A stretch of DNA of 64,000 nt from CAVEFW01 sp963643505 (lineage in GTDB: Bacteria; Actinomycetota; Coriobacteriia; Coriobacteriales; Eggerthellaceae): NCBI GenBank assembly GCA_963643505.1, contig CAVIKF010000001.1, positions 1-64,000 of the forward strand. Direction: 5' to 3'. Positions 16,018 to 23,236 of this stretch are shown piece after piece. The notes below the pieces were generated by a model. The model was not told the DNA's origin, did not search any database, and saw only the letters and a list, made by a program, of their open reading frames with translations. How positions within the stretch are numbered: position 1 is the first letter of the stretch; each line of letters begins with the position of its first letter. A program made the position numbers and the translations under genes.

Positions 16018-17025
16018 ATGGCAAAAAGAAGAGGAGAATCCGGACTCTCCCTGCTTGTGGGGGTCGATAAGCCGATTGGAACGAGTTCCCATGATGTCGT
16101 GAACCGTGTCCGCGGTATTTTCGGGGAACGTCGCGTGGGCCACACGGGCACCCTAGACCCTATGGCAAGTGGCGCGATGTTGGTCTGCGTCGGTCCCGCT
16201 ACCCGTCTTGACAACTACATGGTCGGCCACGACAAGCGATACGTGGCTCGAATCGTTTGGGGTTCTTCTACCGATACTGACGATGCGGAAGGGGAGGTCA
16301 CTGCTACAGGTGTGCTCCAAGATCGGTTGTTTGACGAGGAATTCGTACGTCGTTTTGTTGCCTCTCTTGTAGGAGAGCGCAAACAATTACCGCCGGTGTA
16401 TTCCGCGCTTAAAGTCGGAGGAAAAAAGGCGTGCGATGAGGCACGTCGGGGAAACGTCATTTCGCTGCAGCCTCGTGATATCACGATTTACGATGCGAAT
16501 CTTATAGGGGTTGGTTCCTTTGACGACCCGTATTGGGACGTTGAGCTTCATGTGTCGTCAGGCACCTACATTCGCTCTATCGCACGTGATGCCGGTATTG
16601 AGTTGGGGTGTCCAACACACCTTGGGGCGCTTCGCCGAACAACCGTTGGCCTTCTCACCCTCGATGAGTGTGTGAGCTTGGAAACCCTCGAAGAAGTCGG
16701 ATCTCGCGCGGCTCTCGATCCCATACGCCTACTTGGGTTGCGTTTCCTATACGCAAAAGACGCTGATGAGGAACACGTTTTACATGGGGGATGTCTGTCC
16801 GCCCGTTTGTCGTTGTATGAGCGTCGTTGGTCATGCCCCGATATGGAGCTTTGTGCCTGTACGTCTGGCGTCGTTGAGAGCTCCGACCCTCCTCATGACG
16901 GGGAGCTCGTGTCCGTTATCGTTGGTACGACGTTGGCTGCGCTCTACGAGTTTGACGTCAAGAAGAATCGCTATCAGGCGAAGTGTGTGTTCAATGTGGG
17001 GGTGTCTCGTGGCCAAGGTCTATAG
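16018..17025 (+). CDS. truB: tRNA pseudouridine-55 synthase
   Basis: Isomerises U55 in the tRNA T-loop. The catalytic aspartate lies in GHTGTLDPMASG near residues 42-53; DKRYVARIVWG, the PPVYSALK motif and the SSGTYIRSIARDAG motif follow. Length 335. The ATG at 16018 begins MAKRRG; the ribosome site is weak (AGG at about 10 nt). The last 17 bases overlap the ribF start. The C-terminal part after about residue 235 is less conserved and has no recognisable PUA domain. Confidence 0.94.
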   Translation: MAKRRGESGLSLLVGVDKPIGTSSHDVVNRVRGIFGERRVGHTGTLDPMASGAMLVCVGPATRLDNYMVGHDKRYVARIVWGSSTDTDDAEGEVTATGVLQDRLFDEEFVRRFVASLVGERKQLPPVYSALKVGGKKACDEARRGNVISLQPRDITIYDANLIGVGSFDDPYWDVELHVSSGTYIRSIARDAGIELGCPTHLGALRRTTVGLLTLDECVSLETLEEVGSRAALDPIRLLGLRFLYAKDADEEHVLHGGCLSARLSLYERRWSCPDMELCACTSGVVESSDPPHDGELVSVIVGTTLAALYEFDVKKNRYQAKCVFNVGVSRGQGL

Positions 17026-17932
17026 GTTCTCTTCGGCGGATTTCAATCAAGAGTTGTTCGCAGGCTGTGCATGTGCTTTTGGAGTTTTCGACGGATTTCA
17101 CGTCGGGCACCAATTCCTCGTCGCAAGCGCGATTGAACGCGCGCGCCGAGATGATGTGTGCTCTCTCATACTCACCTTTGACCGCGATCCTGACGAGTTG
17201 TTCCATCCTGAGAGCCACAGATTGATCATGACGGATGAGGAGCGCCTGTCGATGCTTGCTTCTAGCGGCGTCGATTTTGTCGTTGCCCTTCCTTTCAATC
17301 ATGAGTTTGCAGCACTTTCTCCCCAAGAGTTCTTGTCCCAAACGTTTGGAGAATGTGCCCCCTCGAGTCTGCACGTCGGTTGTGATTTTCGTTTCGGGGT
17401 ACGTGCCAGCGGGTCCGTCGAGACGCTGCGTGATTGGGCGCGCTCCTCGAAAACCGATATCGTCACGTATGAGCTGCAGCTTCGTGGTGGGGCTCCCGTC
17501 AGCGCTTCCCGCATCCGCGCTTTGCTCGCCGATTCTAAAATTTCAGAGGCAAACGAGTTGTTGGGGAGGCGATATCGTGTGGCTGGCACGATCGTCTCCG
17601 GGCGTCGTCAGGGTCGCGACATGGGTTTTGCGACTGCGAACGTGAATATCCCTGCTTTGCGACAAACGCTTGGTGAGGGCGTATACGCTGCCTATGGGTA
17701 TTTGGAGGGGGAGCGCTACAAGGCTGCCGTTTCTATGGGGACCTCCCCTACCTTTGAAGAGGCCAAATCCGTTTGCGAGGCCCATCTTCTTGACTTCGAT
17801 CGTGATGTGTACGGATCCGAGCTGACGTTGGAGTTCGTAGAGTTTCTCCGTCCCATGAAAAAGTTCGATTCCGTTGAAGAGCTCATAAAAGAGGTCATGG
17901 CAAACATCCAATGGTGCCGTGACAACCTGTAG
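17009..17932 (+). CDS. ribF: Bifunctional riboflavin kinase / FAD synthetase
   Basis: Makes FMN and FAD from riboflavin. The N-terminal FMN adenylyltransferase domain has FGVFDGFHVGHQFLV near residues 24-38 and the C-terminal kinase domain starts near 180 with RRYRVAGTIVSGRRQGRDMG and contains GVYAAYG and TSPTF. Length 307. I chose GTG at 17009, inside the truB 3' end, with GTGGGGGTG as ribosome site; an in-frame ATG at 16994 is possible. Position after truB is common in bacteria. Confidence 0.93.
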   Translation: MAKVYRFSSADFNQELFAGCACAFGVFDGFHVGHQFLVASAIERARRDDVCSLILTFDRDPDELFHPESHRLIMTDEERLSMLASSGVDFVVALPFNHEFAALSPQEFLSQTFGECAPSSLHVGCDFRFGVRASGSVETLRDWARSSKTDIVTYELQLRGGAPVSASRIRALLADSKISEANELLGRRYRVAGTIVSGRRQGRDMGFATANVNIPALRQTLGEGVYAAYGYLEGERYKAAVSMGTSPTFEEAKSVCEAHLLDFDRDVYGSELTLEFVEFLRPMKKFDSVEELIKEVMANIQWCRDNL

Positions 17933-17957
17933 TACTTGGTCGGAAGGTGAGATGCCC

Positions 17958-19001
17958 ATGAATATTTGTCTTGACAACCTACCGCGTTCGGTCGAGCTTG
18001 TCCGTGCTGATGACGCTTCGTTGGAGCTTGTTCTGCTCGACCAACGTTTGCTTCCGCGAGAGGTCTCTTACATCAGGACTCGCAGTTGGGAGGTGGTGGT
18101 CGACGCCATAAAGACCTTGGCGGTTCGCGGTGCGCCTGCCATCGGGGTTGCTGGTGCGTCGGCGATCGTGCTTTGGGCGGCCTCTGAGGGCGCGAAACCG
18201 ACAGACCTTACGACTGTTGCCGATAAGGTGGCTGGTGCGCGACCGACTGCGGTTAACCTGAGCTGGGCCGTGAAGAGGATTTGTGACGTGGCAGCGCATG
18301 AGTTGGAGGGCGAGGACTCGATCACGGAGAGGGCCATCGAGGCTCTCTTTGATTACGTCAAGCTCTTAGAGCAAGAGGATGAACAGACCAACCGTGCCAT
18401 TGGAGCCCATGGTGCCTCCTTGCTCCACCGTCCTTCACGCGTCTTGACCCACTGCAACGCGGGCAGTATTGCCACGGTGTTCTTCGGCACCGCGCTAGGT
18501 GTCGTCTACACGGCTGCTGAGCAGGGCAACATTTTGCACGTCTTTGCCGACGAGACCCGTCCTGTTGGACAAGGCGTGCGGCTTACCTCGTGGGAGCTCG
18601 CTTGTGCCGGTGTGCCCGTTACGGTGATTTGCGACAATATGGCGGCAAGCCTTATGGCGCAAGGGATGGTCGATGCGGTATTCGTTGGCGCGGATCGCGT
18701 CGCACGCAACGGGGACGTCGCGAACAAGATCGGTACCTATGGTGTTGCGGTGCTTGCAAACTACCACCATGTCCCGTTCTATGTCTGTGCCCCCCTATCC
18801 ACGATTGATCCCGCTATCGGGGATGGATCCCAGATACCCATAGAACAACGCCCGGCGTGTGAGGTGATGGCTGAGCCTATCGAGGGTGTAAAGGTGTGGA
18901 ACCCCGCTTTTGATGTGACGCCTGCATCCCTTATCACCGGCATCGTCACCGAGCGCGGTGTCTTTGCCCCGAATGATTTGGAGTCCGCGCTCAATCGATG
19001 A
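17958..19001 (+). CDS. mtnA: S-methyl-5-thioribose-1-phosphate isomerase
   Basis: Member of the eIF2B-related aldose-ketose isomerase family; MtnA interconverts methylthioribose-1-phosphate and methylthioribulose-1-phosphate in methionine salvage. Key features are VRGAPAIGVAG near residues 55-65, the catalytic cysteine in THCNAGS near 160, and the catalytic aspartate in FVGADRVARNGD near 240. Length 347 is normal. I start at ATG 17958, eight bases after AAGGTGA; ATG 17952 is too close to it. No other methionine-salvage gene is in the window, so a related sugar-phosphate isomerase role remains possible. Confidence 0.88.
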   Translation: MNICLDNLPRSVELVRADDASLELVLLDQRLLPREVSYIRTRSWEVVVDAIKTLAVRGAPAIGVAGASAIVLWAASEGAKPTDLTTVADKVAGARPTAVNLSWAVKRICDVAAHELEGEDSITERAIEALFDYVKLLEQEDEQTNRAIGAHGASLLHRPSRVLTHCNAGSIATVFFGTALGVVYTAAEQGNILHVFADETRPVGQGVRLTSWELACAGVPVTVICDNMAASLMAQGMVDAVFVGADRVARNGDVANKIGTYGVAVLANYHHVPFYVCAPLSTIDPAIGDGSQIPIEQRPACEVMAEPIEGVKVWNPAFDVTPASLITGIVTERGVFAPNDLESALNR

Positions 19002-19009
19002 TTCCTTGT

Positions 19010-19037
19010 TTGCGGTCTTGTTCGGTGGCGTTATAAT
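19010..19037 (+). promoter_or_regulatory. Promoter of azlC, placing transcription start at or near the ATG
   Basis: TTGCGG at 19010-19015, 16 bp, then a consensus TATAAT at 19032-19037. The ATG of azlC is at 19047, nine bases after the box, and no ribosome site fits between. This predicts a leaderless or nearly leaderless mRNA. Confidence 0.55.
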
Positions 19038-19046
19038 CTCGAAGCT

Positions 19047-19793
19047 ATGATTTCGTTGGAAGAGGTAAAAGAGGCATTTTCTGCGGCGTTGCCCATCGTG
19101 TTGGGCTACGTTGCCATCGGTATACCCTGCGGCATCCTTTGTGACTCCATCGGTCTTGGGCCTTTGGAGGTCCTCGTGATGTCCTATATTTTCTATTCCG
19201 GCGCAGGTCAGTTCATGATACCGAACCTCTATCTTGCAGGCACGCCGATTTTGTCCATCATCGCAAGCGTCAGCTTTGTGAACACGCGCCAGATGCTGTA
19301 TTCCGCATCATTTGCCCCCTATGCCAAAAATGCGAGCAAGCCTTTGGCGTTTCTGTTTGCCGCCTCAGTAACCGATGAGAGTTATGGTGTCTCGATTGAA
19401 CGTTTCCGCAAAGGGGATTGGACGGTTGAGAAGGCGACCATGGTCAACTTCTTTTCCTGCACCTCATGGGCATTGAGCAACGTGGTTGGAACGCTTGTCG
19501 GGAGCCTTTTGGGAATACCACTCGCTATCGCCTCCTTCGCTATGACCTCCATATTTATCTGCCTTATGATCACCCAACGTCTCAGTTTCGAAAATGTGGT
19601 CGCCATGATTGTCGCTATGCTTGGCGTCTATGTTTGCAAGCTTGTGGGTTTAAGCGGCCCTGCCATCCTTGTCGGAGCCGTGCTCGGCGTCATTGCTGCT
19701 TTTGCGTTGTACAAGGCACGCAAGGCGGCAGGGAAACCTAGGGGAAGCGGTATCGGTCATGGAGGAGAGGCACGAGAGGAGGTGACACGCTAG
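19047..19793 (+). CDS. azlC: Branched-chain amino acid exporter, large subunit
   Basis: Membrane protein of the AzlC/LIV-E family that, with AzlD, exports branched-chain amino acids or analogues. The family opening ALPIVLGYVAIGIPCGIL starts at about residue 14 and there are around seven hydrophobic segments; the RQMLYSASFAPYAK stretch is typical. Length 248. The start at 19047 is fixed by family alignment even though no ribosome site precedes it (see promoter). The stop TAG abuts the azlD ATG. Confidence 0.92.
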   Translation: MISLEEVKEAFSAALPIVLGYVAIGIPCGILCDSIGLGPLEVLVMSYIFYSGAGQFMIPNLYLAGTPILSIIASVSFVNTRQMLYSASFAPYAKNASKPLAFLFAASVTDESYGVSIERFRKGDWTVEKATMVNFFSCTSWALSNVVGTLVGSLLGIPLAIASFAMTSIFICLMITQRLSFENVVAMIVAMLGVYVCKLVGLSGPAILVGAVLGVIAAFALYKARKAAGKPRGSGIGHGGEAREEVTR

Positions 19794-20129
19794 ATGGCTA
19801 TGTCGGGTGCTGAGTTTTGGATTGTTTTCGCCTGCTGCACGGTGACTATGGTCATTTGTCGTGTCGTCCCGCTGTTTGCTCTCAAGGGTCGCGAGCTTCC
19901 TGAGAATGTGAGCTTGGCTTTGGGGTTCATCCCGCCAGCTGCGTTCGCTGCTCTTGTCGCCAACGACCTGCTCACGCCTGGGATGTTCGCCGCGGGTCTT
20001 TGGCCTGCCGCTGCTCCTCTTGTTGCGGCTCTTGTGGTCATAGTTGTCGCACGTACGACCAAGTCCCTTCTCTGGTGCGCAATCGCGGGCTGTGTTGTGT
20101 ACGCGCTTTTACTTGCTGTCCCCCTGTAG
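19794..20129 (+). CDS. azlD: Branched-chain amino acid exporter, small subunit
   Basis: AzlD partner of the preceding gene: 111 residues, almost entirely hydrophobic, with four predicted membrane segments and the CRVVPLFALKGRELP opening characteristic of the family. The ATG immediately follows the azlC stop with GGAGGTGA nine bases upstream. Its 3' end overlaps the 3' end of the convergent terC gene by 21 bp, including the palindrome GCGACGTACGTCGC at 20129-20142 just at the junction. Confidence 0.9.
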   Translation: MAMSGAEFWIVFACCTVTMVICRVVPLFALKGRELPENVSLALGFIPPAAFAALVANDLLTPGMFAAGLWPAAAPLVAALVVIVVARTTKSLLWCAIAGCVVYALLLAVPL

Positions 20130-20900
20130 CGACGTACGTCGCATGCGAATGAGGACTACCACGAAGGCGATGACCATCCCGCAGTAGACCATGAGCTTCT
20201 CTGCGTGCATTTCGAAAATCTCGATGCCGGAGTTGATTCCGAAGCCGTCGAGGATAAGCAGTGCGCCAATCACCGTGATAAACACAAGTGCGAGCATCTT
20301 CATTTCGACATGTTTGTTGATGAAGTTCGATATCGGGTCGATGAACAACATCATGAGCAACACGGCGATCATGACCGCGAGAATCATGACGACGAGATGG
20401 TCTGCTAGGCCTACAGCGGTGATGACCGAGTCGATAGAGAATACCACGTCCATGGCCATGATGGTGGCAATGGCGTGCGCCAACCCGATCTGGTGGGTCT
20501 TTTGGTGGGAGTCGTTTCGGCCAAGGGTTGATGGGTCGCTTTCCTCGGCGGGGGAGTTTACGTCGCGAAGCTCGGTAATTCCCTTGTAGATCAGATAGGC
20601 TCCACCGCAAAGCATGATGAGGTCGCGAATCGAGAGTCCGAACTCAAAAGAGCCGAGGGGAACGGTGAACAACTTGTCGTTCATGTGCACCAACCACGAG
20701 GCGAAGCTGAGGAAGATGATACGTGACACCAACGCCCCAAGCAGCCCGAGTTTTCGCCCTAGCGATTCCTTTTCCTTGGGGAGGCGATCGCAGGTGATGG
20801 TGATAAAGACAAGGTTGTCCACACCAAGGACGATCTCAAGGAATATCAAAGATATCAAACTGACCCACGCCTCGACCGAGGTAAAAATCGAAAGATCCAT
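20109..20900 (-). CDS. TerC-family membrane protein, probable Mn2+ exporter
   Basis: Integral membrane protein of the TerC/Alx/YkoY family, whose studied members move or handle Mn2+. Conserved acidic intramembrane motifs are FLEIVLGVDNLVFI near residues 20-33 and AMDVVFSIDSVITA near 145. About seven to nine membrane segments; length 263. The ATG at 20900 has GGGAGAAGTG just upstream; the adjacent GTG at 20903 is too close. The 5' leader contains a yybP-ykoY riboswitch and terminator, which supports a manganese role. Confidence 0.92.
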   Translation of the reverse strand: MDLSIFTSVEAWVSLISLIFLEIVLGVDNLVFITITCDRLPKEKESLGRKLGLLGALVSRIIFLSFASWLVHMNDKLFTVPLGSFEFGLSIRDLIMLCGGAYLIYKGITELRDVNSPAEESDPSTLGRNDSHQKTHQIGLAHAIATIMAMDVVFSIDSVITAVGLADHLVVMILAVMIAVLLMMLFIDPISNFINKHVEMKMLALVFITVIGALLILDGFGINSGIEIFEMHAEKLMVYCGMVIAFVVVLIRMRRTSLQGDSK

Positions 20901-20922
20901 CACTTCTCCCTAGGACTCCCAT

Positions 20923-20972
20923 AAAAAAACTCGTGACGCATTGCCTCATTTCGGTGGCGATGCGTCACGAGT
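20923..20972 (-). terminator. Conditional terminator in the terC leader
   Basis: Reading on the minus strand, ACTCGTGACGCAT pairs perfectly with ATGCGTCACGAGT (20960-20972 with 20929-20941), and four more pairs extend into the loop. Seven T follow at 20923-20929. The 5' half of this stem contains the 3' strand of the riboswitch P1 helix, so aptamer closure and terminator formation exclude each other. Confidence 0.85.
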
Positions 20973-21053
20973 CTCGCTGATTGTGATACGTCCAGGTACT
21001 TTGACCATGATGTTGAAACGTATCGCGCTATTGCGCCAACTACTCCCTCGTAA
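20965..21053 (-). promoter_or_regulatory. yybP-ykoY manganese riboswitch controlling terC
   Basis: On the minus strand the leader shows the conserved loop GAGGGAGTAG just inside a P1 helix (TTACGAG with CTCGTGA), a small GCGCaataGCGC hairpin, a second helix GATACGT/ACGTATC, and then CAGCGAGACTC, matching the conserved GGGGAGUAG and AGCAAGACC loops of the family. Gene content (TerC) is the commonest partner of this class. Mn2+ binding would hold P1, break the terminator and switch expression on. Confidence 0.82.
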
Positions 21054-21064
21054 TTGCTCAATGC

Positions 21065-21093
21065 ATACTAGCATCAAAACGAGAGGGCGACAA
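21065..21093 (-). promoter_or_regulatory. Promoter of terC
   Basis: On the minus strand TTGTCG (21088-21093), 17 bp, TAGTAT (21065-21070). Transcription would start about 7 nt later, just before the aptamer. A forward TACAAT at 21097-21102 may serve the divergent gene at 21146. Confidence 0.6.
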
Positions 21094-21145
21094 TGCTACA
21101 ATGAGCCGAGTTGGCAAAAAATACACGAATAGGGGAGAGGGCGTT

Positions 21146-21946
21146 ATGGCTCACGAAAATGAAGACGCAACTCGGCATGCGTCCGAGGCCGCTGACGGGA
21201 AATCTTTGATTTCATGCGGCAATATCGTGACGCCTGACGCCTCTGCGTTGTTACGCCCCCAAAAACTCGAGGGGAAAAACCTGATCCCTGTGGTAATTGC
21301 CCTTATCGTCGCGGCGATCATCGGTTTTAACCTCTACTCATTCGCTTCCAATAATTTTGTGTATGCCAACGAAAGGCACCAAGAGGCGGTCATGACTCAG
21401 ATTTCCCGTGGTGAGACCGTTAACCTTCCCTCGCTTGACCTTCTTGTGGGGTATGACGAGGCGGGGATGTCCGCAAACCTCCTCTCCGCGGGCTACACTA
21501 CGTTTGAGCCTGATTCGGTAGATGGTTCAGACTATGAAACAGTGAAGGTGCCAACGGATATGTCGGCAGAGCAGGGTAAAAAGATCTATGAGTCCGGAAT
21601 CGCGAAGGCGGATTCGGCTACGGCGGCCAAACTGCTCACCGGCATGTGGCGCCTGTCCATGGGAGATGGCGATGACGGCAAGCTCCTTATCTTGCGTTAT
21701 GCCGATTTCAACTCCGGTTCCGCTGCGTCTGCTATCAGCGCTGCCATGATGGCAGAAGGGCTTGTCGAGGACTCGGTCACCGATAGCGGCATCGATGAGA
21801 ACGGAAACACGTACAAGGTCGGAACCGGTTCTTCCAACGGCATTGACTTCACGTGGCGTGTCTCAACCTGCGAACTCAAGGAGATCTACAACATAGAGTT
21901 CTTGCCCGATTCCACTATGTATGTCGTTATGCGCTTCTCGTACTAG
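21146..21946 (+). CDS. Single-pass membrane protein of unknown function
   Basis: I do not recognise the family. The 266-residue chain has a hydrophilic N-terminal segment of about 45 residues, one strong membrane helix (IPVVIALIVAAIIGFNLYSF, about 47-66), and an extracytoplasmic domain of about 200 residues with mixed alpha/beta character and many Ser, Ala and Asp. Two cysteines only. The ATG at 21146 follows GGGGAGAGG by five bases. It is divergent from terC and not in an operon. Confidence 0.75.
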   Translation: MAHENEDATRHASEAADGKSLISCGNIVTPDASALLRPQKLEGKNLIPVVIALIVAAIIGFNLYSFASNNFVYANERHQEAVMTQISRGETVNLPSLDLLVGYDEAGMSANLLSAGYTTFEPDSVDGSDYETVKVPTDMSAEQGKKIYESGIAKADSATAAKLLTGMWRLSMGDGDDGKLLILRYADFNSGSAASAISAAMMAEGLVEDSVTDSGIDENGNTYKVGTGSSNGIDFTWRVSTCELKEIYNIEFLPDSTMYVVMRFSY

Positions 21947-21996
21947 CGCCTTTGCGAGTAAGCAAGAGATGGGGTGCCCGCTGTGGTTGGGGTATT

Positions 21997-22083
21997 TTAA
22001 TCGTCGGCCTCGTTTATGGTGAGCGACGTTGATTGTCTCGTCGCCATCTGAGTCTTTACGGTGTATTAATCGTCGGCCTCGTT
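21997..22083. repeat. 18-bp direct repeat copying the end of the lipid kinase gene
   Basis: TTAATCGTCGGCCTCGTT occurs at 21997-22014 and 22066-22083. The second copy is the stop codon and last five codons of the kinase gene read in reverse. The first lies 52 bp beyond the gene, suggesting a small duplication or a displaced stop after rearrangement. Confidence 0.8.
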
Positions 22084-22983
22084 GCTGAACATGTTGTATC
22101 CCTCATTGGAGATGACCATCTTCATAGCACCGGGAAGAACTCTGGCCAAGAAGGGTGTGGTGCGGTCCACGACCTCCCCGTCGTACTCGATTGGCAATGG
22201 CGGGTCTGCCTCCACGAAAATCTCGCGACCGCGATACAGCTCGAGGTTGCCCCTTCGCGGGTTCTTGCCACCGCGGTCGAGCAATGCGTCACCGATAACG
22301 GGCAGAAGTTGGAGCGCGGTGTCCCCTTTGAGAATGGCCACGTCGAGCATGCCGTCGCGAGGTTGGTTTTCGTGGGTCACGGAAAGATCGAATTGGATCT
22401 TGCTGAAGTTGACTATGAGGACACCTACCCCTGCGCTTTCATGAACCTCTCCGTCAACAGTTAATCTGATATTCGAATGAGTTGGCGTGATGTTTGCGGC
22501 CGCTGCTCCGAAATACGCGGCGGGGCCGAAAAGCTTCTTTCCAGGCTTTGCGTCACGCATGATAACGGCATCATATCCACAACCTGCCATGATCCCGAAA
22601 CCATAGGTGCCACCATCAATCTCCAATTCACCAAGGTCAAAGTCGAGTTTCGCACCCTCATGAGCCAACTTTGCAAGGGCGTGTGTCTCATTGGGCAGCC
22701 ATACGTTGCTGGCGAGGAGATTGGCGGTACCGGCAGGAAATGGCAGGATAGGAATGCCGGTGTTGGCGAGTTGGTAGCTCACCGTCGCAATGGTGCCATC
22801 TCCTCCGCTTGCCACGACAAGGTCAAAACGTGCGGCATCAAGTAAGAGTTCACGGATATCGGTGGTTCCATCAGTGGAACGTACAACGACCTCCTCGCCG
22901 TCTTTTGCAAGGAGTCGTACGAAATCAAAGATACCACCAAGGCCGCCACCGGATGCCATGTTATTGATGATGAGTGTTTTCAT
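22066..22983 (-). CDS. Diacylglycerol kinase-family lipid kinase
   Basis: DagK/YegS/BmrU-like lipid kinase, probably phosphorylating diacylglycerol to recycle it into phospholipid. The nucleotide loop VVASGGDGTIATV lies near residue 60, followed by PFPAGTANLLA near 80 and GYGFGIMAGCGYDAVI in the substrate part. Length 305. An ATG start with AGG at about 12 nt; the ribosome site is weak. It is monocistronic. An exact 18-bp copy of its last coding bases is found downstream at 21997-22014. Confidence 0.88.
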   Translation of the reverse strand: MKTLIINNMASGGGLGGIFDFVRLLAKDGEEVVVRSTDGTTDIRELLLDAARFDLVVASGGDGTIATVSYQLANTGIPILPFPAGTANLLASNVWLPNETHALAKLAHEGAKLDFDLGELEIDGGTYGFGIMAGCGYDAVIMRDAKPGKKLFGPAAYFGAAAANITPTHSNIRLTVDGEVHESAGVGVLIVNFSKIQFDLSVTHENQPRDGMLDVAILKGDTALQLLPVIGDALLDRGGKNPRRGNLELYRGREIFVEADPPLPIEYDGEVVDRTTPFLARVLPGAMKMVISNEGYNMFSNEADD

Positions 22984-23078
22984 GGTTCCAATATACCTCG
23001 TATGAATAGAAATTCAACGACCAACAAACGTTCGAGAGCCAGTATGTGGTTCGTTGTTGGAACTCGGACGATTATTGG

Positions 23079-23159
23079 TATCATTTATTTAATATGCATT
23101 GAGCGACCATGCCTTTGTGGCGGCGAGACACCGTTTGAGCAACGGTTTCCCGTCGCCGC
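23079..23159 (+). other. Promoter and structured leader of RNase D gene
   Basis: TTGGAA at 23057-23062, 16 bp, TATCAT at 23079-23084 is a plausible promoter. Downstream, GCGGCGA (23120-23126) pairs with TCGCCGC (23153-23159) and encloses ACCGTT/AACGGT (23130-23135 and 23141-23146), forming a two-tier hairpin about 78 nt before the start. No gene is evident in 22984-23236. Confidence 0.45.
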
Positions 23160-23236
23160 AAATGAGGTTGCTTGTGCTTCTGATCAGGGAAAGAGTTGTG
23201 CTTTCCGACGATACGCTATGCGAGAAGGGCTGCTAT

